Assembly: GCF_000411255.1 (NCBI RefSeq)
Contig: NZ_KE150412.1
Coordinates: 72,197-136,196 of the forward strand
Direction of reading: 5' to 3'
Length of the DNA stretch: 64,000 nucleotides
Source of the DNA: Paenibacillus sp. HGH0039
GTDB lineage: Bacteria > Bacillota > Bacilli > Paenibacillales > NBRC-103111
Under the pieces are notes generated by a model. The model worked only from the letters and a program-made list of their open reading frames with translations. It did not search any database and was not told where the DNA came from. This document shows positions 50,598 to 59,776 of the stretch, in pieces. Both the position numbers and the translations under genes were made by a program. Every line of letters starts with the position of its first letter. Within the stretch, counting starts at the first letter, position 1.

Positions 50598-51410
50598 TTA
50601 TTTAGCTTTCTGCTCTTCTCTGTATTCTTCACGCCATTTGTCACGCTCAGTTTCTTTGACCCGAGGGCAAGTAAAACAGTAATGGCCGCCATCAACCAGA
50701 TAATACAGACAGCAAGCTGCTTTCAACCGTACTTGCTTATCGGGAGAGGCCTTTGATTGGGTCATACGAAATTTGACGTTGAGCGGATTTTTGCTTTTTC
50801 CAAAAACAGCCCCGTTCAATGATTTCACAATCTCGTAGTTTCTTGTCATCCGGTGCATGACAGTCTCACATTCTTCGGATTCCATCAGCCTTTCGTACCC
50901 GTACTCAAGCATGGTCGGCAATTGGCTCCACAGCATGCCCGTCTTTAAGGTGCCCGCTTTTGCAATCGTCTCAAAAACCGGCCGCACGGTCTGGGATAAA
51001 AAGCGGCTCAGCTTCTCTTCCGTCCAGCTTGCGCGTTCCAGCGGTTCGTCAGGTCCGTCATGAAGCTCAAGATTGGTCAATAAAAAGTTAATCGCATAAT
51101 ATTCGCGGTCATTATAAGAAGCGGTATACATTTGAACGGTCAGATTATCCAACGTGAGATCAGGCGTTTTATTCCAGGCGGACAACATATAAATGAGGCC
51201 GAGAAGCGGCCCTTGGAACCAGTCCGCCATATAGACTTCACCAACCGATGGATCCAGCCCTTTTACTAGAGGCGTGTAAAAATCCAGCAGCAGCTTTACT
51301 TTATTCTCGTCGGTCAAGTCAGCGGCAGGGCAACTAAACACGGGATTTTCCTGTTTTTTTGCCGTTACATTAAAGGTACTTTCTAGCTTCTCCAGCATGG
51401 CTTCGTTCAT
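50598..51410 (-). CDS. fhuF: FhuF-like ferric siderophore reductase
   Basis: About 270 residues. The C-terminus has the C-C-x10-C-x2-C motif (CCLYYLVDGGHYCFTC) that binds the 2Fe-2S cluster of FhuF-type reductases, which release iron from imported siderophores in the cytoplasm. The N-terminal part (ADWFQGPLLGLIYMLSAWNK) fits the family. A Fur box lies 69 bp upstream. The start is taken as the ATG at 51410; GTG at 51425 is also possible. It is upstream of the AraC/lipoprotein unit but separated by a terminator. Confidence 0.88.
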   Translation of the reverse strand: MNEAMLEKLESTFNVTAKKQENPVFSCPAADLTDENKVKLLLDFYTPLVKGLDPSVGEVYMADWFQGPLLGLIYMLSAWNKTPDLTLDNLTVQMYTASYNDREYYAINFLLTNLELHDGPDEPLERASWTEEKLSRFLSQTVRPVFETIAKAGTLKTGMLWSQLPTMLEYGYERLMESEECETVMHRMTRNYEIVKSLNGAVFGKSKNPLNVKFRMTQSKASPDKQVRLKAACCLYYLVDGGHYCFTCPRVKETERDKWREEYREEQKAK

Positions 51411-51478
51411 CGTTTTTCGCTGCACCTCTCATTCTATCCCTTAACAATACATGGAAATCGGTTTTATTATACCTTGAC

Positions 51479-51493
51479 TGATAATGATTATCA
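51479..51493. promoter_or_regulatory. Fur box of fhuF
   Basis: TGATAATGATTATCA is a perfect 7-1-7 inverted repeat of the Fur consensus, upstream of the FhuF gene. Confidence 0.9.
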
Positions 51494-51509
51494 ATAAAGT
51501 TAAGTAAAC

Positions 51510-51550
51510 AAACCCTAATAACCTGCCCATAGGGCGGTTTATTAGGGTTT
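51510..51550 (-). terminator. Terminator of the third alpha/beta-hydrolase gene
   Basis: AAACCCTAATAA and TTATTAGGGTTT form a 12-bp stem extended by an inner GCCC/GGGC pair. It lies 20 bp beyond the stop at 51570. Confidence 0.8.
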
Positions 51551-51569
51551 AGAGACTTTTTTAGAGGGT

Positions 51570-52541
51570 TTATTTTATTCCTTTCATAAATTCTCTAAAA
51601 TTTTCAGCGATTTCTTTGAATTTGGTATGGTGTAAATAATGGGATCCGTCCATTGTTATTACTTTTCCATGTACAGAATCTTTTATTTGCCCTTCATGCA
51701 GAGGTATCCATCCTTCTACACTTGTATTATTCGCTTGTACAAAGAGAAGAAGGGGAAGATTTTTAGGGAATGTTAAATTTTGAGCCCCCTTAAAGTTAGA
51801 AGAAATATTTTTCATTTCATTTAACATTGTGTTATTATTCGCGTTTTTATTCATAATCATCTTCATTTGTTCCTTTGTTTTATCATCAAATAATAAGGAT
51901 GCATATGGGTCACTACCTACATTCACGATGAATCTTTGAAGGCCTGATTGCTTAAGAAATCTAAACATGGTTAATGGGAATTTAACATCCATCCCCGGTT
52001 GTGTGGGTACACTGCTATCGATTCCGACAAATGCACTCACCTCGTTTGGATATTTGTTCACATAATCCAATCCGTAAATGCCTGCAATGGAATGGCCCAT
52101 TAGCGTGTAACGGTCTATATGAAGCTGCTGTAAGGCTTCATGCATTTCGCTTACAATATTCTCTGTGCTTCGCTCTTTTTCGGTTCTATCACTTAATCCA
52201 TAACCGAAAGGATCGATTGCAACAACTTTGTAGTATGGCGATAATTCATCGATAAGCAGCTTAAAATCAAGTGCTGGTGCGGCTGTTCCGTAACCAGGCA
52301 GAAGCACTACCGTTTCTTGCCCTTTTCCTTGAATCAAAACATTCATTTTTTTCCCATCGACGGTTACAGACTGACCATAGGGTTCTATTTTTCCTTGTTC
52401 CGATTTACTAGCGACCTTATCAACAATAAAAACAATGGCTAGAAAAAGGACGATTAATATAGCTATAGCTCCTAATGATTTAAGTATCATTCGAAGCGGC
52501 TTACTCATCCTCTTTTTTATTACCTCTGCTTTTAGTTCCAT
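51570..52541 (-). CDS. Membrane-anchored alpha/beta-hydrolase (paralog A)
   Basis: About 323 residues. A single N-terminal membrane anchor (LGAIAILIVLFLAIVFIVDK) is followed by an alpha/beta-hydrolase domain. The nucleophile elbow is GHSIAG, the oxyanion region is VVLLPGYGTAAPALDFK, and the catalytic His is in MDGSHYLHHT. The start at 52541 lies nine bases after AGGAG, the position homologous to the starts of the other two copies. It is the last of three tandem paralogs, each with its own upstream repeat. Substrate unknown; the extracytoplasmic catalytic domain suggests a lipid or antibiotic ester. Confidence 0.85.
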   Translation of the reverse strand: MELKAEVIKKRMSKPLRMILKSLGAIAILIVLFLAIVFIVDKVASKSEQGKIEPYGQSVTVDGKKMNVLIQGKGQETVVLLPGYGTAAPALDFKLLIDELSPYYKVVAIDPFGYGLSDRTEKERSTENIVSEMHEALQQLHIDRYTLMGHSIAGIYGLDYVNKYPNEVSAFVGIDSSVPTQPGMDVKFPLTMFRFLKQSGLQRFIVNVGSDPYASLLFDDKTKEQMKMIMNKNANNNTMLNEMKNISSNFKGAQNLTFPKNLPLLLFVQANNTSVEGWIPLHEGQIKDSVHGKVITMDGSHYLHHTKFKEIAENFREFMKGIK

Positions 52542-52569
52542 ACTCATCTTCTCCTATCTTTATCTGTTT

Positions 52570-52660
52570 ATCTGGCTGCCAAAACGGGTTACTACCGATA
52601 GCTTACACGACGAAGATGTACTCCCTATGACGACAATATGAACGGAGGATGAACAAGATT
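52570..52660 (-). promoter_or_regulatory. Triplicated upstream region, copy A
   Basis: This segment is shared with 53682-53770 and 54914-55000. On the minus strand GTTCAT occurs twice, 11 bp apart (plus-strand ATGAAC at 52638 and 52649), followed by a weak -10 (TGTAAG). No good -35 is seen, so activation by a response regulator is likely. Confidence 0.65.
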
Positions 52661-52668
52661 TGGATGAC

Positions 52669-53652
52669 TTATTTTATTTCTTTCATAAATTCTCTAAAAT
52701 TCTCTGCGATTTCTTTGGAATGGGAACGATATAAATAATGTCCTGCTTCCAGTAGGACCACTTTTCCATGTGCAGAATCTTTTATTTGCTTTTCGTGCTC
52801 GGGTATCCATCGATCCGTTGCTGGATGATTCGCTTGGATAAAGAAAATAACAGGAAGATTTTTGGGGAATGTTGAATTTTCAGCCCTTGTAAAATTAGAA
52901 TACATATGTTCAATTTCATTTAATAGGTTGGAATTAACCATGTTTTTGTACATAAGAATTCTGATTTGTTCTATTGTTTGATCATCATAGGGTAGCTCAG
53001 CATATACGTCGGTATCCGGTTTCATTAGCAATCTGGAGAAACCTGATTTTTTGAGTAGTTTAACCGTTTCTATTTCTGAAGATGAAAACCTCTTCTCGCT
53101 TAGCGTTGGAACACTGCTATCGAGCCCGACAAATGCACTCACTTCGTTTGGATACTTGTTTACATAATCGAGTCCGTAAATCCCTGAAATAGAGTGGCCC
53201 ATTAGAACATAACGCTCAATATGAAGAACCTGCAGCGCTTCATGAATTTCACTCACAATGTTCTCTGTGCTTCGTTCCTTATCGGTTAGATCACTTAATC
53301 CATAACCAAATGGCTCAACCACAACGACTTTGTAAAAGGGTGATAGCTCTTCTATTAGCGGTTTAAAATCAAGAGCCGGTGCTGCTGTTCCAAAACCAGG
53401 CAGGAGCACGACGGTTTCTTCGCCTTGTCCTTGAATGGTAACATTCATATTTTTCCCATCTACCGCTACGTGCTGACCATAGGGCTCTAATTTTTTTTGC
53501 TCCGAATGAGTGCTGATTGTATGAACTGTATAAACAATAGCTAGCAAAAGCACGATTGCTATAAGGATCGCTCCTATGACTTTAAGCAAAATGGTGCGCA
53601 CTTTATTAGTTCTTGTTCCATTCCTCATTTTCATTTCCTCTGTTTGTGTCAC
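52669..53652 (-). CDS. Membrane-anchored alpha/beta-hydrolase (paralog B)
   Basis: About 327 residues, clearly the same protein as copy A: N-terminal anchor (VIGAILIAIVLLLAIVYTVH), VVLLPGFGTAAPALDFKPLI, nucleophile GHSISG, catalytic His in LEAGHYLYRSHSK. I choose the GTG at 53652, nine bases after CAGGAG, over the ATG at 53658, because the same spacing is found in A and C. No terminator separates it from copy A downstream, so partial read-through is possible. Confidence 0.85.
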   Translation of the reverse strand: MTQTEEMKMRNGTRTNKVRTILLKVIGAILIAIVLLLAIVYTVHTISTHSEQKKLEPYGQHVAVDGKNMNVTIQGQGEETVVLLPGFGTAAPALDFKPLIEELSPFYKVVVVEPFGYGLSDLTDKERSTENIVSEIHEALQVLHIERYVLMGHSISGIYGLDYVNKYPNEVSAFVGLDSSVPTLSEKRFSSSEIETVKLLKKSGFSRLLMKPDTDVYAELPYDDQTIEQIRILMYKNMVNSNLLNEIEHMYSNFTRAENSTFPKNLPVIFFIQANHPATDRWIPEHEKQIKDSAHGKVVLLEAGHYLYRSHSKEIAENFREFMKEIK

Positions 53653-53681
53653 TCTCATCGTCTCCTGTCCTCATCTGTTTA

Positions 53682-53770
53682 TAGAGCTGCCTAAACGGGC
53701 CGTTAAGGCAAGCTTATACGATGAAAATGTACTCCCTATGTCGACAATATGAACGGAGGATGAACAAGAA
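53682..53770 (-). promoter_or_regulatory. Triplicated upstream region, copy B
   Basis: Plus-strand ATGAAC at 53749 and 53760 are 11 bp apart, and the -10 on the minus strand reads TATAAG. Conserved with copies A and C over about 85 bp. Confidence 0.65.
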
Positions 53771-53774
53771 AAAA

Positions 53775-53822
53775 ATGCTACGTCGTCACATGCAAGGAAG
53801 CTCGCATGTGACGACGTAGCAT
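53775..53822 (-). terminator. 19-bp hairpin terminator after hydrolase C
   Basis: ATGCTACGTCGTCACATGC and GCATGTGACGACGTAGCAT are exact complements with a 10-nt loop, followed on the minus strand by seven Ts. It lies 48 bp after the stop of copy C and just before the repeats of copy B. Confidence 0.92.
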
Positions 53823-53869
53823 GGAGAATACGGGGACAGCATTAGACAATCCAAATCATACAACTTTTC

Positions 53870-54883
53870 TTATTTAATTCCTTCCATAAATGCCCTGAAG
53901 TTTTCAGCGATTTCTTTTGATTGGGTATGGTGTAAATAATGGGTTCCTTCAAATGTCATCACTTTCCCATGTACAGAATCTTTTACTTGCTCTTCATGTA
54001 GTGTTGACCATCCTTCAAGTGCCGCACTATCCGGTTGTAAAAAGAAAATGACAGGCAGGTTTTTTGGGAATGTCAAATTTTCAGCCGATTTAAAATTAGG
54101 AGACCTATTTTCTATTTCATTCACAATGGTGGGATTTCTAAAGTTTTTGTAAGAAAGAATTCTCATTTGTTCTTTTGTTTCATCATCAACGGGTAGTGCA
54201 GCATACGGGTCAGCACTTAGTTTCATTATCAGTCTGCCTAAACCTGATTCTTTGAGTAGAGTAATTACTGAAGAAGGTATTGGAGATTCAACAACCTTAT
54301 CACCGTATTGCTTTGGAGCACTGCTATCGATCCCGGCAAATGCACTCACTTCGTGTTCATATTTGTTCACATAATTTAGTGCGTAAATACCCGAAATGGA
54401 GTGACCCATTAGAATATATCGGTCAATGTTAAGACGCTGTAAAGCTTCATGAATTTCACTTACAATATTTTCTGTGCTTCGTTCCTTATCCGTTCCATCA
54501 CTTAATCCATAACCAAAAGGCTCAACCACGACGACTTTGTAAAAGGGTGATAACTCTTCTACTAGCGGTTTAAAATCAAGTGCTGGTGTTCCTGTTCCCA
54601 AACCCGGTAGTAGCACGACGGTTTCTTCGCCTTGTCCTTGAATCAAAACATTCATATTTTTCCCATCTACTGTTACAGACTGACCATAGGGTTTTATTTT
54701 TCCTTCCTCTGATTTACTGCTGATCTTATCAACGACAAAAACAATGGCTAGAAAAACGACGATTGCCATAACGAATGCTGCAACTATTTTAAGTAAAACG
54801 ATAAGCCATTTTTTCATCTTATTTGCTGGTTTTTTGCCTGTTGTTGTGTCCAAGTTCATTTTCTCCACCTCTTGTATTTTCAC
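53870..54883 (-). CDS. Membrane-anchored alpha/beta-hydrolase (paralog C)
   Basis: 337 residues, first of the three tandem copies after the two-component system. Anchor IVAAFVMAIVVFLAIVFVVD, VVLLPGLGTGTPALDFKPLV, nucleophile GHSISG and catalytic His in FEGTHYLHHTQSK. The GTG at 54883 lies nine bases after AGGAG; an ATG at 54859 after GAGGTG is an alternative. Its terminator (53775-53822) and upstream repeats resemble those of the flanking units, which shows how the array was duplicated. Confidence 0.86.
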   Translation of the reverse strand: MKIQEVEKMNLDTTTGKKPANKMKKWLIVLLKIVAAFVMAIVVFLAIVFVVDKISSKSEEGKIKPYGQSVTVDGKNMNVLIQGQGEETVVLLPGLGTGTPALDFKPLVEELSPFYKVVVVEPFGYGLSDGTDKERSTENIVSEIHEALQRLNIDRYILMGHSISGIYALNYVNKYEHEVSAFAGIDSSAPKQYGDKVVESPIPSSVITLLKESGLGRLIMKLSADPYAALPVDDETKEQMRILSYKNFRNPTIVNEIENRSPNFKSAENLTFPKNLPVIFFLQPDSAALEGWSTLHEEQVKDSVHGKVMTFEGTHYLHHTQSKEIAENFRAFMEGIK

Positions 54884-54913
54884 TCACACCTTCTCCTATC
54901 GTTATCTCTGTAT

Positions 54914-55000
54914 TGGGCTGCCTTAACGGGTCGTTAAGGAAAGCATATACGATGAAGATGTACTCTCCATGACCGCAATATGAACGGAATATGAACAAGT
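54914..55000 (-). promoter_or_regulatory. Triplicated upstream region, copy C
   Basis: Plus-strand ATGAAC at 54980 and 54991 are 11 bp apart, and the minus-strand -10 is TATATG. Its T-rich side abuts the terminator of the two-component operon. Confidence 0.65.
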
Positions 55001-55006
55001 AAAAAA

Positions 55007-55050
55007 TGCTGCGGCCCACATACAAGGAAGTTTGCATGTGGGCCGCAGCA
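55007..55050 (-). terminator. Terminator of the two-component operon
   Basis: TGCTGCGGCCCACAT and ATGTGGGCCGCAGCA form a 15-bp stem whose loop (ACAAGGAAGTTTGC) resembles the loop of the hairpin at 53775. Six Ts follow on the minus strand. Confidence 0.92.
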
Positions 55051-55099
55051 GTATGGAGAACGCGGTCTAGTCAATCCGATGGATACCCGGTGAATATTA

Positions 55100-56467
55100 T
55101 TAATCAGTTGGCGTAGTGATTGGCAAGGCGACAATGAAGGTCGTTCCTTGACCAAGCTCACTTTCTACTCGAATGTCGCCTTGATGCAGCGATACGATCT
55201 GTTTAACGATGGCAAGTCCCATCCCGCTCCCGTCAACCTTGCGACTGTGGGAACGATCCGCCTTGAAAAATCGCTCAAATATACGCTTCTGGTCATCAAG
55301 GGGAATGCCGATACCAGTGTCAGATATTCGGACTGTCACGTTTTTGATATCTTGTCCGATACTTACGTTAATCATGCCGCCATCCTCGGAAAATTTGATG
55401 CTATTGCCAATAATATTCGTCCATACCTGGTTTAATAGCTCATGATCCGCCGTTACTTGTATCGTATCTAAATCAAGCTCAAACTGCAGCCTGCGAGCAT
55501 TCCATTGCGGCTGGAGCGCAACGATGACCCGTCTGATCTGTTCATCAAGGCTACGTGTGGTCAAACGAAGTTGCCGTGACTGCGATTCCAGCAAACTCAG
55601 CTTGAGCAGGCTATCGCTCATTTTGGACATCCGCTTCGCTTCAGCGATAATAATATCCAGATAACGGCTTCGTTCATGATCTGAGAGACCTACTTGCTTG
55701 AGTGCTGAAGCATAACCGGATATCGAAGTGAGCGGAGACTGCACCTCGTGGGACACGTTCGTCACGAATTCCCTGCGCATCTGCTCAAGTTGCTTCAAAT
55801 CGTGCATCATGTCTTCGAAGCTGCGAGCCAACGTACCCAGCTCACTCGACTGCTTAATATTCAGCTTGACGTTGAAGTCTCCAGCGGCTATCCGCTTGGT
55901 TGCTTTTGTCAGCTTTTTGATTGGCCTTACTAAGAATATAGAGGCAACCAGAATCAATAAGCTTCCTGCGATCAACGAACTGGTTGCAAAGATTATTCCC
56001 CAACGGGCGACAAAAGTGGCGGAAGGGGGGGCGAGGGTTTCCAAAAACATCGCCTTTGTTCCCATTTCTGTTTTCAACGGCAACCCTAAGAGGACCGAAG
56101 CAATCCCATTCGGAGTGTCTTGAACAACGCCTCCATCCATTACTTTCTTTAGCTGCTCCATCGTCACAGCGGCTGGTTTGTGTCCGTTAAGTTTTCCGTA
56201 AGACTGGAACCCACCCGTTGCTTCGTAAATTCGAATATGATAGGAATCGAGCTGCTTCATATCGCTTACGAAAGAATCCGCTTCACGTAACGGAAGGGTT
56301 TTATAAATCCGGACAATGTCTTGGCCAAAGTTACGTAAGTTGATTTGCGCGTTTAAGTTTAATTTATCTTCGAATATCCAAGTCGACACAAAAAAAGCAA
56401 TGACCGTGCCTGCGATGACGCTGACTAGAAATGTCAGGACAACACGTATATATAAGGATCTGATCAT
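55100..56467 (-). CDS. Sensor histidine kinase, HAMP type
   Basis: 455 residues. Two membrane helices (LTFLVSVIAGTVIAFFVSTW and a second at ATSSLIAGSLLILVASIFLV) flank an extracellular domain of about 120 residues. HAMP is near RPIKKLTKATKRIAAGDF. The H-box is FVTNVSHEVQSPLTSISGYA with H240; the N-box is NQVWTNIIGNSIKFSEDG, the G1-box is VRISDTGIGIPLDDQ and the G2-box GSGMGLAIVKQIVSLHQGD. It overlaps the response regulator by 4 bp. The stimulus is unknown; adjacent outward-facing hydrolases suggest a cell-envelope signal. Confidence 0.95.
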   Translation of the reverse strand: MIRSLYIRVVLTFLVSVIAGTVIAFFVSTWIFEDKLNLNAQINLRNFGQDIVRIYKTLPLREADSFVSDMKQLDSYHIRIYEATGGFQSYGKLNGHKPAAVTMEQLKKVMDGGVVQDTPNGIASVLLGLPLKTEMGTKAMFLETLAPPSATFVARWGIIFATSSLIAGSLLILVASIFLVRPIKKLTKATKRIAAGDFNVKLNIKQSSELGTLARSFEDMMHDLKQLEQMRREFVTNVSHEVQSPLTSISGYASALKQVGLSDHERSRYLDIIIAEAKRMSKMSDSLLKLSLLESQSRQLRLTTRSLDEQIRRVIVALQPQWNARRLQFELDLDTIQVTADHELLNQVWTNIIGNSIKFSEDGGMINVSIGQDIKNVTVRISDTGIGIPLDDQKRIFERFFKADRSHSRKVDGSGMGLAIVKQIVSLHQGDIRVESELGQGTTFIVALPITTPTD

Positions 56468-57138
56468 TCGCAGACCTCAAGCCGGTAGCCAAGCCCGCGC
56501 ACCGTTTCGATACGAAAATCGGGTGTAGTCGCGAATCGTTCGCGCAGGCGTTTAATATGCACGTCTATCGTTCGATCATCTCCGGCGTAATCGATCCCCC
56601 AAATTTGATCGATCAACTGCCCGCGCGTATAGACTTGTCCGGGTGTTCCGGCAAGCTTATACAGGAGTTCAAACTCCTTGAGCGGCAACGTCAGCGACTC
56701 CGATCCTCTCACTACCTTATAGGTCTGCCGATCAAGGATAACGTTGCCGAACTGGATCGTCTGCGTGGAGCCAATCCGGTATCGTTTCAATAATGCCTTA
56801 ACACGAACCGTCAACTCTAGCGGATCGAATGGTTTCGTCAAATAATCGTCCGTCCCAAGTTCGAAACCTTTCACTTTCTCCCATGTTTCGCCTCTCGCGG
56901 TCAGCATAAGTAACGGAAGATCAGGGTTGGCCCTTCGGAGTTCCTTGCATAACGTCCAGCCATCCATAATCGGCATCATAATATCGAGCACGACAAGATC
57001 AATATGCGTCGAGGCATAGACGGTCAGTGCTTCCTTGCCGTCTGCCGCTTCCGCTGTTGCGAATCCGTCGTTGCGTAGAAACAAACAGACGAGTTCGCGA
57101 ATGTTCGCATCGTCATCCGCAACCAGTATAGTAGGCAT
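56464..57138 (-). CDS. OmpR-family response regulator
   Basis: A 224-residue regulator. The receiver begins MPTILVADDDANIRELVCLF; the phospho-acceptor is the Asp in VVLDIMMPIMDG, with the Thr in LMLTARGETW and the Lys in DYLTKPFDPLE. The winged HTH follows (KEFELLYKLAGTPGQVYTRG and AGDDRTIDVHIKRLRERF). The start at 57138 has GAGG six bases upstream; the frame to 57180 has no such site. The kinase gene overlaps it by 4 bp. OmpR-type regulators bind direct repeats with 10-11 bp spacing, like those upstream of the three downstream hydrolases. Confidence 0.95.
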   Translation of the reverse strand: MPTILVADDDANIRELVCLFLRNDGFATAEAADGKEALTVYASTHIDLVVLDIMMPIMDGWTLCKELRRANPDLPLLMLTARGETWEKVKGFELGTDDYLTKPFDPLELTVRVKALLKRYRIGSTQTIQFGNVILDRQTYKVVRGSESLTLPLKEFELLYKLAGTPGQVYTRGQLIDQIWGIDYAGDDRTIDVHIKRLRERFATTPDFRIETVRGLGYRLEVCE

Positions 57139-57434
57139 CTGTTCCCTCATTCCTGTTTTCCATCCTAGACAGTAGTACATATTATTATACTATACATAGA
57201 TGTGATATACTCTTCTCCTATTATTTCTAAAAACCGCATTGTACGTTATATACAATCAGGAAAATATCGAGGTAATGATGGACAGAGGTACCTCCCGTCT
57301 TTGTTGTCCTCTGTCATTATCTGGACTTAGAACTTCTTACATATTAATCCCGGATAAAAAAACAAAAAAAGAAGTGCATAACAACTGCACTTCTTCTTTT
57401 GTCGAATCGTTCAAAAGAGAAAATCGTCACTTTC
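57139..57434. other. Intergenic region
   Basis: It contains an AT-rich upstream region of the response regulator, an inverted repeat GGACAGAGG/CCTCTGTC (57279 and 57307) and the terminator of yfmS at 57369-57395. No gene is supported. Confidence 0.6.
57369..57395 (-). terminator. Terminator of the yfmT-yfmS operon
   Basis: AAGAAGTGCA and TGCACTTCTT form a 10-bp stem with a 7-nt loop, followed on the minus strand by a T-run. It lies 40 bp after the stop of yfmS. Confidence 0.8.
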
Positions 57435-58304
57435 CTATTGGCTGTTCTCTTTGGAATAAAGTGTTTCTTCAGCAACCTGCGCTAATTCCTCTGCTTTAAT
57501 ACTTATCTCCTGGATCGTTGCAGAGAATTCATGAATCGCCCCTGACTGGGTATCGGTTAGCGTGTTGATATCAGAAAAAGTATGGTTTAACCGCAGCAAA
57601 AGTTCTTGAATATTCTTAGTAATGCCATTAATCTGGTCCACATTCTCTTTGGAACTGGTCGCGAGCTTCCGGATCTCATCGGCAACGACGGAGAAGCCTC
57701 TTCCCACTTCCCCGGCTCTTGCCGCTTCGATGGCAGCATTAAGCCCCAACATGTTACTCTGATCCGAAATCTCCTTAACGACAGTGGAGATCTTACCGAT
57801 CTGCTGCGCACTGGAGCTAACGTCTTTCATTTGGTTCGTTACGTCGGTCACACGGTCGGTAAGGTTAGAAACGGATTGGCTGATATCTCCGATGGACGCC
57901 GTTGTTTGTTCGACAATTGCGGAAAAGCTTTCGGCCATCTCAAAAAGCTTATTCGCTTTCTCGAGGCTTGTACCCATGCCTACACCGCCGATAACCCTGC
58001 CCTGCTCGTCATGCAGCGGGATGGCGCGTGCAGCAAGCGGAAAACCAAACAGTTCTTTCGGAACGACAGCCGATAACGCCGTATTATTTCGGATCGCATT
58101 TGTCACAATGTCTCCCTCCATTAGAGGGTCCCCCGGGCTGACATTCAGCGAGAAGGTATTGCCCGGAATGTTGACGATCAGCTTCTCTGTGTCATAAATG
58201 CCGATTGTGATGTCATCATTAGTGAGATTTTTGAGCAGTGGAGCTACCTTTACAAAGGCTCTGATCAGCTCATGCTGTGTTTGTCCTTCAGTCTCAATAT
58301 TCAT
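57435..58304 (-). CDS. yfmS: Soluble methyl-accepting chemotaxis-like receptor
   Basis: 289 residues without membrane helices. The N-terminal half is a PAS-like sensor with [14 protein letters not shown]-like and [20 protein letters not shown] stretches. The C-terminal hairpin carries the CheA/CheW contact tip [20 protein letters not shown] and [15 protein letters not shown]. This matches B. subtilis YfmS, a soluble chemoreceptor next to the yfmT aldehyde dehydrogenase. GGGGGAG precedes the ATG, 17 bp after the yfmT stop. It probably senses an aromatic or aldehyde metabolite from inside the cell. Confidence 0.9.
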   Translation of the reverse strand: MNIETEGQTQHELIRAFVKVAPLLKNLTNDDITIGIYDTEKLIVNIPGNTFSLNVSPGDPLMEGDIVTNAIRNNTALSAVVPKELFGFPLAARAIPLHDEQGRVIGGVGMGTSLEKANKLFEMAESFSAIVEQTTASIGDISQSVSNLTDRVTDVTNQMKDVSSSAQQIGKISTVVKEISDQSNMLGLNAAIEAARAGEVGRGFSVVADEIRKLATSSKENVDQINGITKNIQELLLRLNHTFSDINTLTDTQSGAIHEFSATIQEISIKAEELAQVAEETLYSKENSQ

Positions 58305-58321
58305 GCTTTCTCCCCCAGCCC

Positions 58322-59776
58322 TTAATACGGGAATTTCCTTTGTCCGTAATTAACCGAAATCCACTTCAGCGTCGTAAATTCATCCAAGCTCCATTCGCCG
58401 TTCAGACGGCCCAAGCCGGACTGCTTCTCTCCGCCAAAAGCCACAATCGGCTCGTCATTGATGGTGACATCGTTCACATGGATCATACCGGTGTGGATCT
58501 TCTTCGCCATTTCTACTCCGCGCTCAAGATTGGAGGTATGAATAGCCCCGCTAAGCCCGAAACGTGTATCGTTGGCAATTTCGACGGCTTCCTCTTCGGT
58601 TTCGAACGGGATGATACACACAACCGGGCCGAACAACTCATCTTGAGCAACATCCATGTCCGGTTTGACATTGACGAGGACGGTAGGCTCTACCATTCTG
58701 CCGGTAATTTTACCTTGCACCAGCACAGCAGCGCCCTGCTCAATGCCCCTAGCGATCAGCTTCTCCAATGTTTCGGCTTGACGATTGTTGATGACGGGTC
58801 CAATGATCGTCTGCAGATCACTCGGATCACCCGTTGTAAGCGTTGAGACTTTCTCCTTGAATTGATCCACAAAATCCGGATAGATCGTCTTCTGTACAAG
58901 AATCCGATTGGCCGACATACAAATCTGGCCTTGATGCGTGAATCTGCTGAATGTCGCCGCTTGTACCGCATAGTCGATATCCGCATCTTCGAGGATAATG
59001 AACGCACTGTTGCCGCCGAGCTCCAGCAGCGGTTTTTTGAAGTTTTTGACGGCCAGTTGGCCAATATAGCTTCCGACCTTAGTCGAACCCGTGAAGGAAA
59101 TGATTCTCGGAATCGGATGCTCGACGAACGCATCGCCAATCTCCTTAATATCTGTCACCACAACATTCAACAGGCCCTTCGGTACACCCGCTTCTTCGAA
59201 AATCTTGCCGATAAGCGTTCCGCCTGTAATCGGTGAATCCTCATGCGGCTTCAGCACTACGCCATTGCCGGCACCCAGCGCGGGAGCAACCGACTTCATA
59301 GATAAGAAGAACGGGAAATTAAACGGACTGATAACCCCAACCACGCCGGCGGGGATCCGGTACAGCCGGTTCTCTTTTCCGTCCTCTACGGAAGGCAAAA
59401 TCTTGCCCTCCATTCTAAGCGGGAACGTGGCCGCTTCCTTAACCATATTTTTCACAAGACCGATCTCAAAGGCAGCCTTCAGACGCGTTCCACCCAGCTC
59501 CTGAATAATAAGGGACGTAATTTCTTCCTCATGAGCTTCTATGTATGTAACGGCATTCTCAAGAATATCGCGTTTTCGGTAAGGATTAACCTTGTCCCAT
59601 TCCAGCTTCGCTTTGTAGGCAGCTTGATAAGCATTGTCTATGTCTGCAACGTTGGCTATTTGAAAAGTGGTTATAACCGCATCATTGTACGGATTGATGT
59701 CTGGCAGCGCTTTGCCGCTCCGGCCATCTCTCCATTCGCCATCTATAAATTGTTTTCCTAACAGTTGGTAGTCCAT
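58322..59776 (-). CDS. yfmT: Aldehyde dehydrogenase, YfmT (vanillin/benzaldehyde type)
   Basis: 484 residues. The catalytic Glu is in [16 protein letters not shown] and the Cys in [34 protein letters not shown] and GFTGSTKVG-like [15 protein letters not shown] bind NAD. GAGGAGATAAT precedes the ATG. The gene is the first of a two-gene unit with yfmS, the same order as in B. subtilis. It probably oxidises aromatic aldehydes such as vanillin. No other aromatic catabolic genes are adjacent. Confidence 0.93.
   Translation of the reverse strand: MDYQLLGKQFIDGEWRDGRSGKALPDINPYNDAVITTFQIANVADIDNAYQAAYKAKLEWDKVNPYRKRDILENAVTYIEAHEEEITSLIIQELGGTRLKAAFEIGLVKNMVKEAATFPLRMEGKILPSVEDGKENRLYRIPAGVVGVISPFNFPFFLSMKSVAPALGAGNGVVLKPHEDSPITGGTLIGKIFEEAGVPKGLLNVVVTDIKEIGDAFVEHPIPRIISFTGSTKVGSYIGQLAVKNFKKPLLELGGNSAFIILEDADIDYAVQAATFSRFTHQGQICMSANRILVQKTIYPDFVDQFKEKVSTLTTGDPSDLQTIIGPVINNRQAETLEKLIARGIEQGAAVLVQGKITGRMVEPTVLVNVKPDMDVAQDELFGPVVCIIPFETEEEAVEIANDTRFGLSGAIHTSNLERGVEMAKKIHTGMIHVNDVTINDEPIVAFGGEKQSGLGRLNGEWSLDEFTTLKWISVNYGQRKFPY

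Noticed and set aside
50519-50695. N-terminal extension of the AraC-type frame
   Set aside because: It crosses an intrinsic terminator and overlaps FhuF in another frame; the TTG at 50518 has a good ribosome site.
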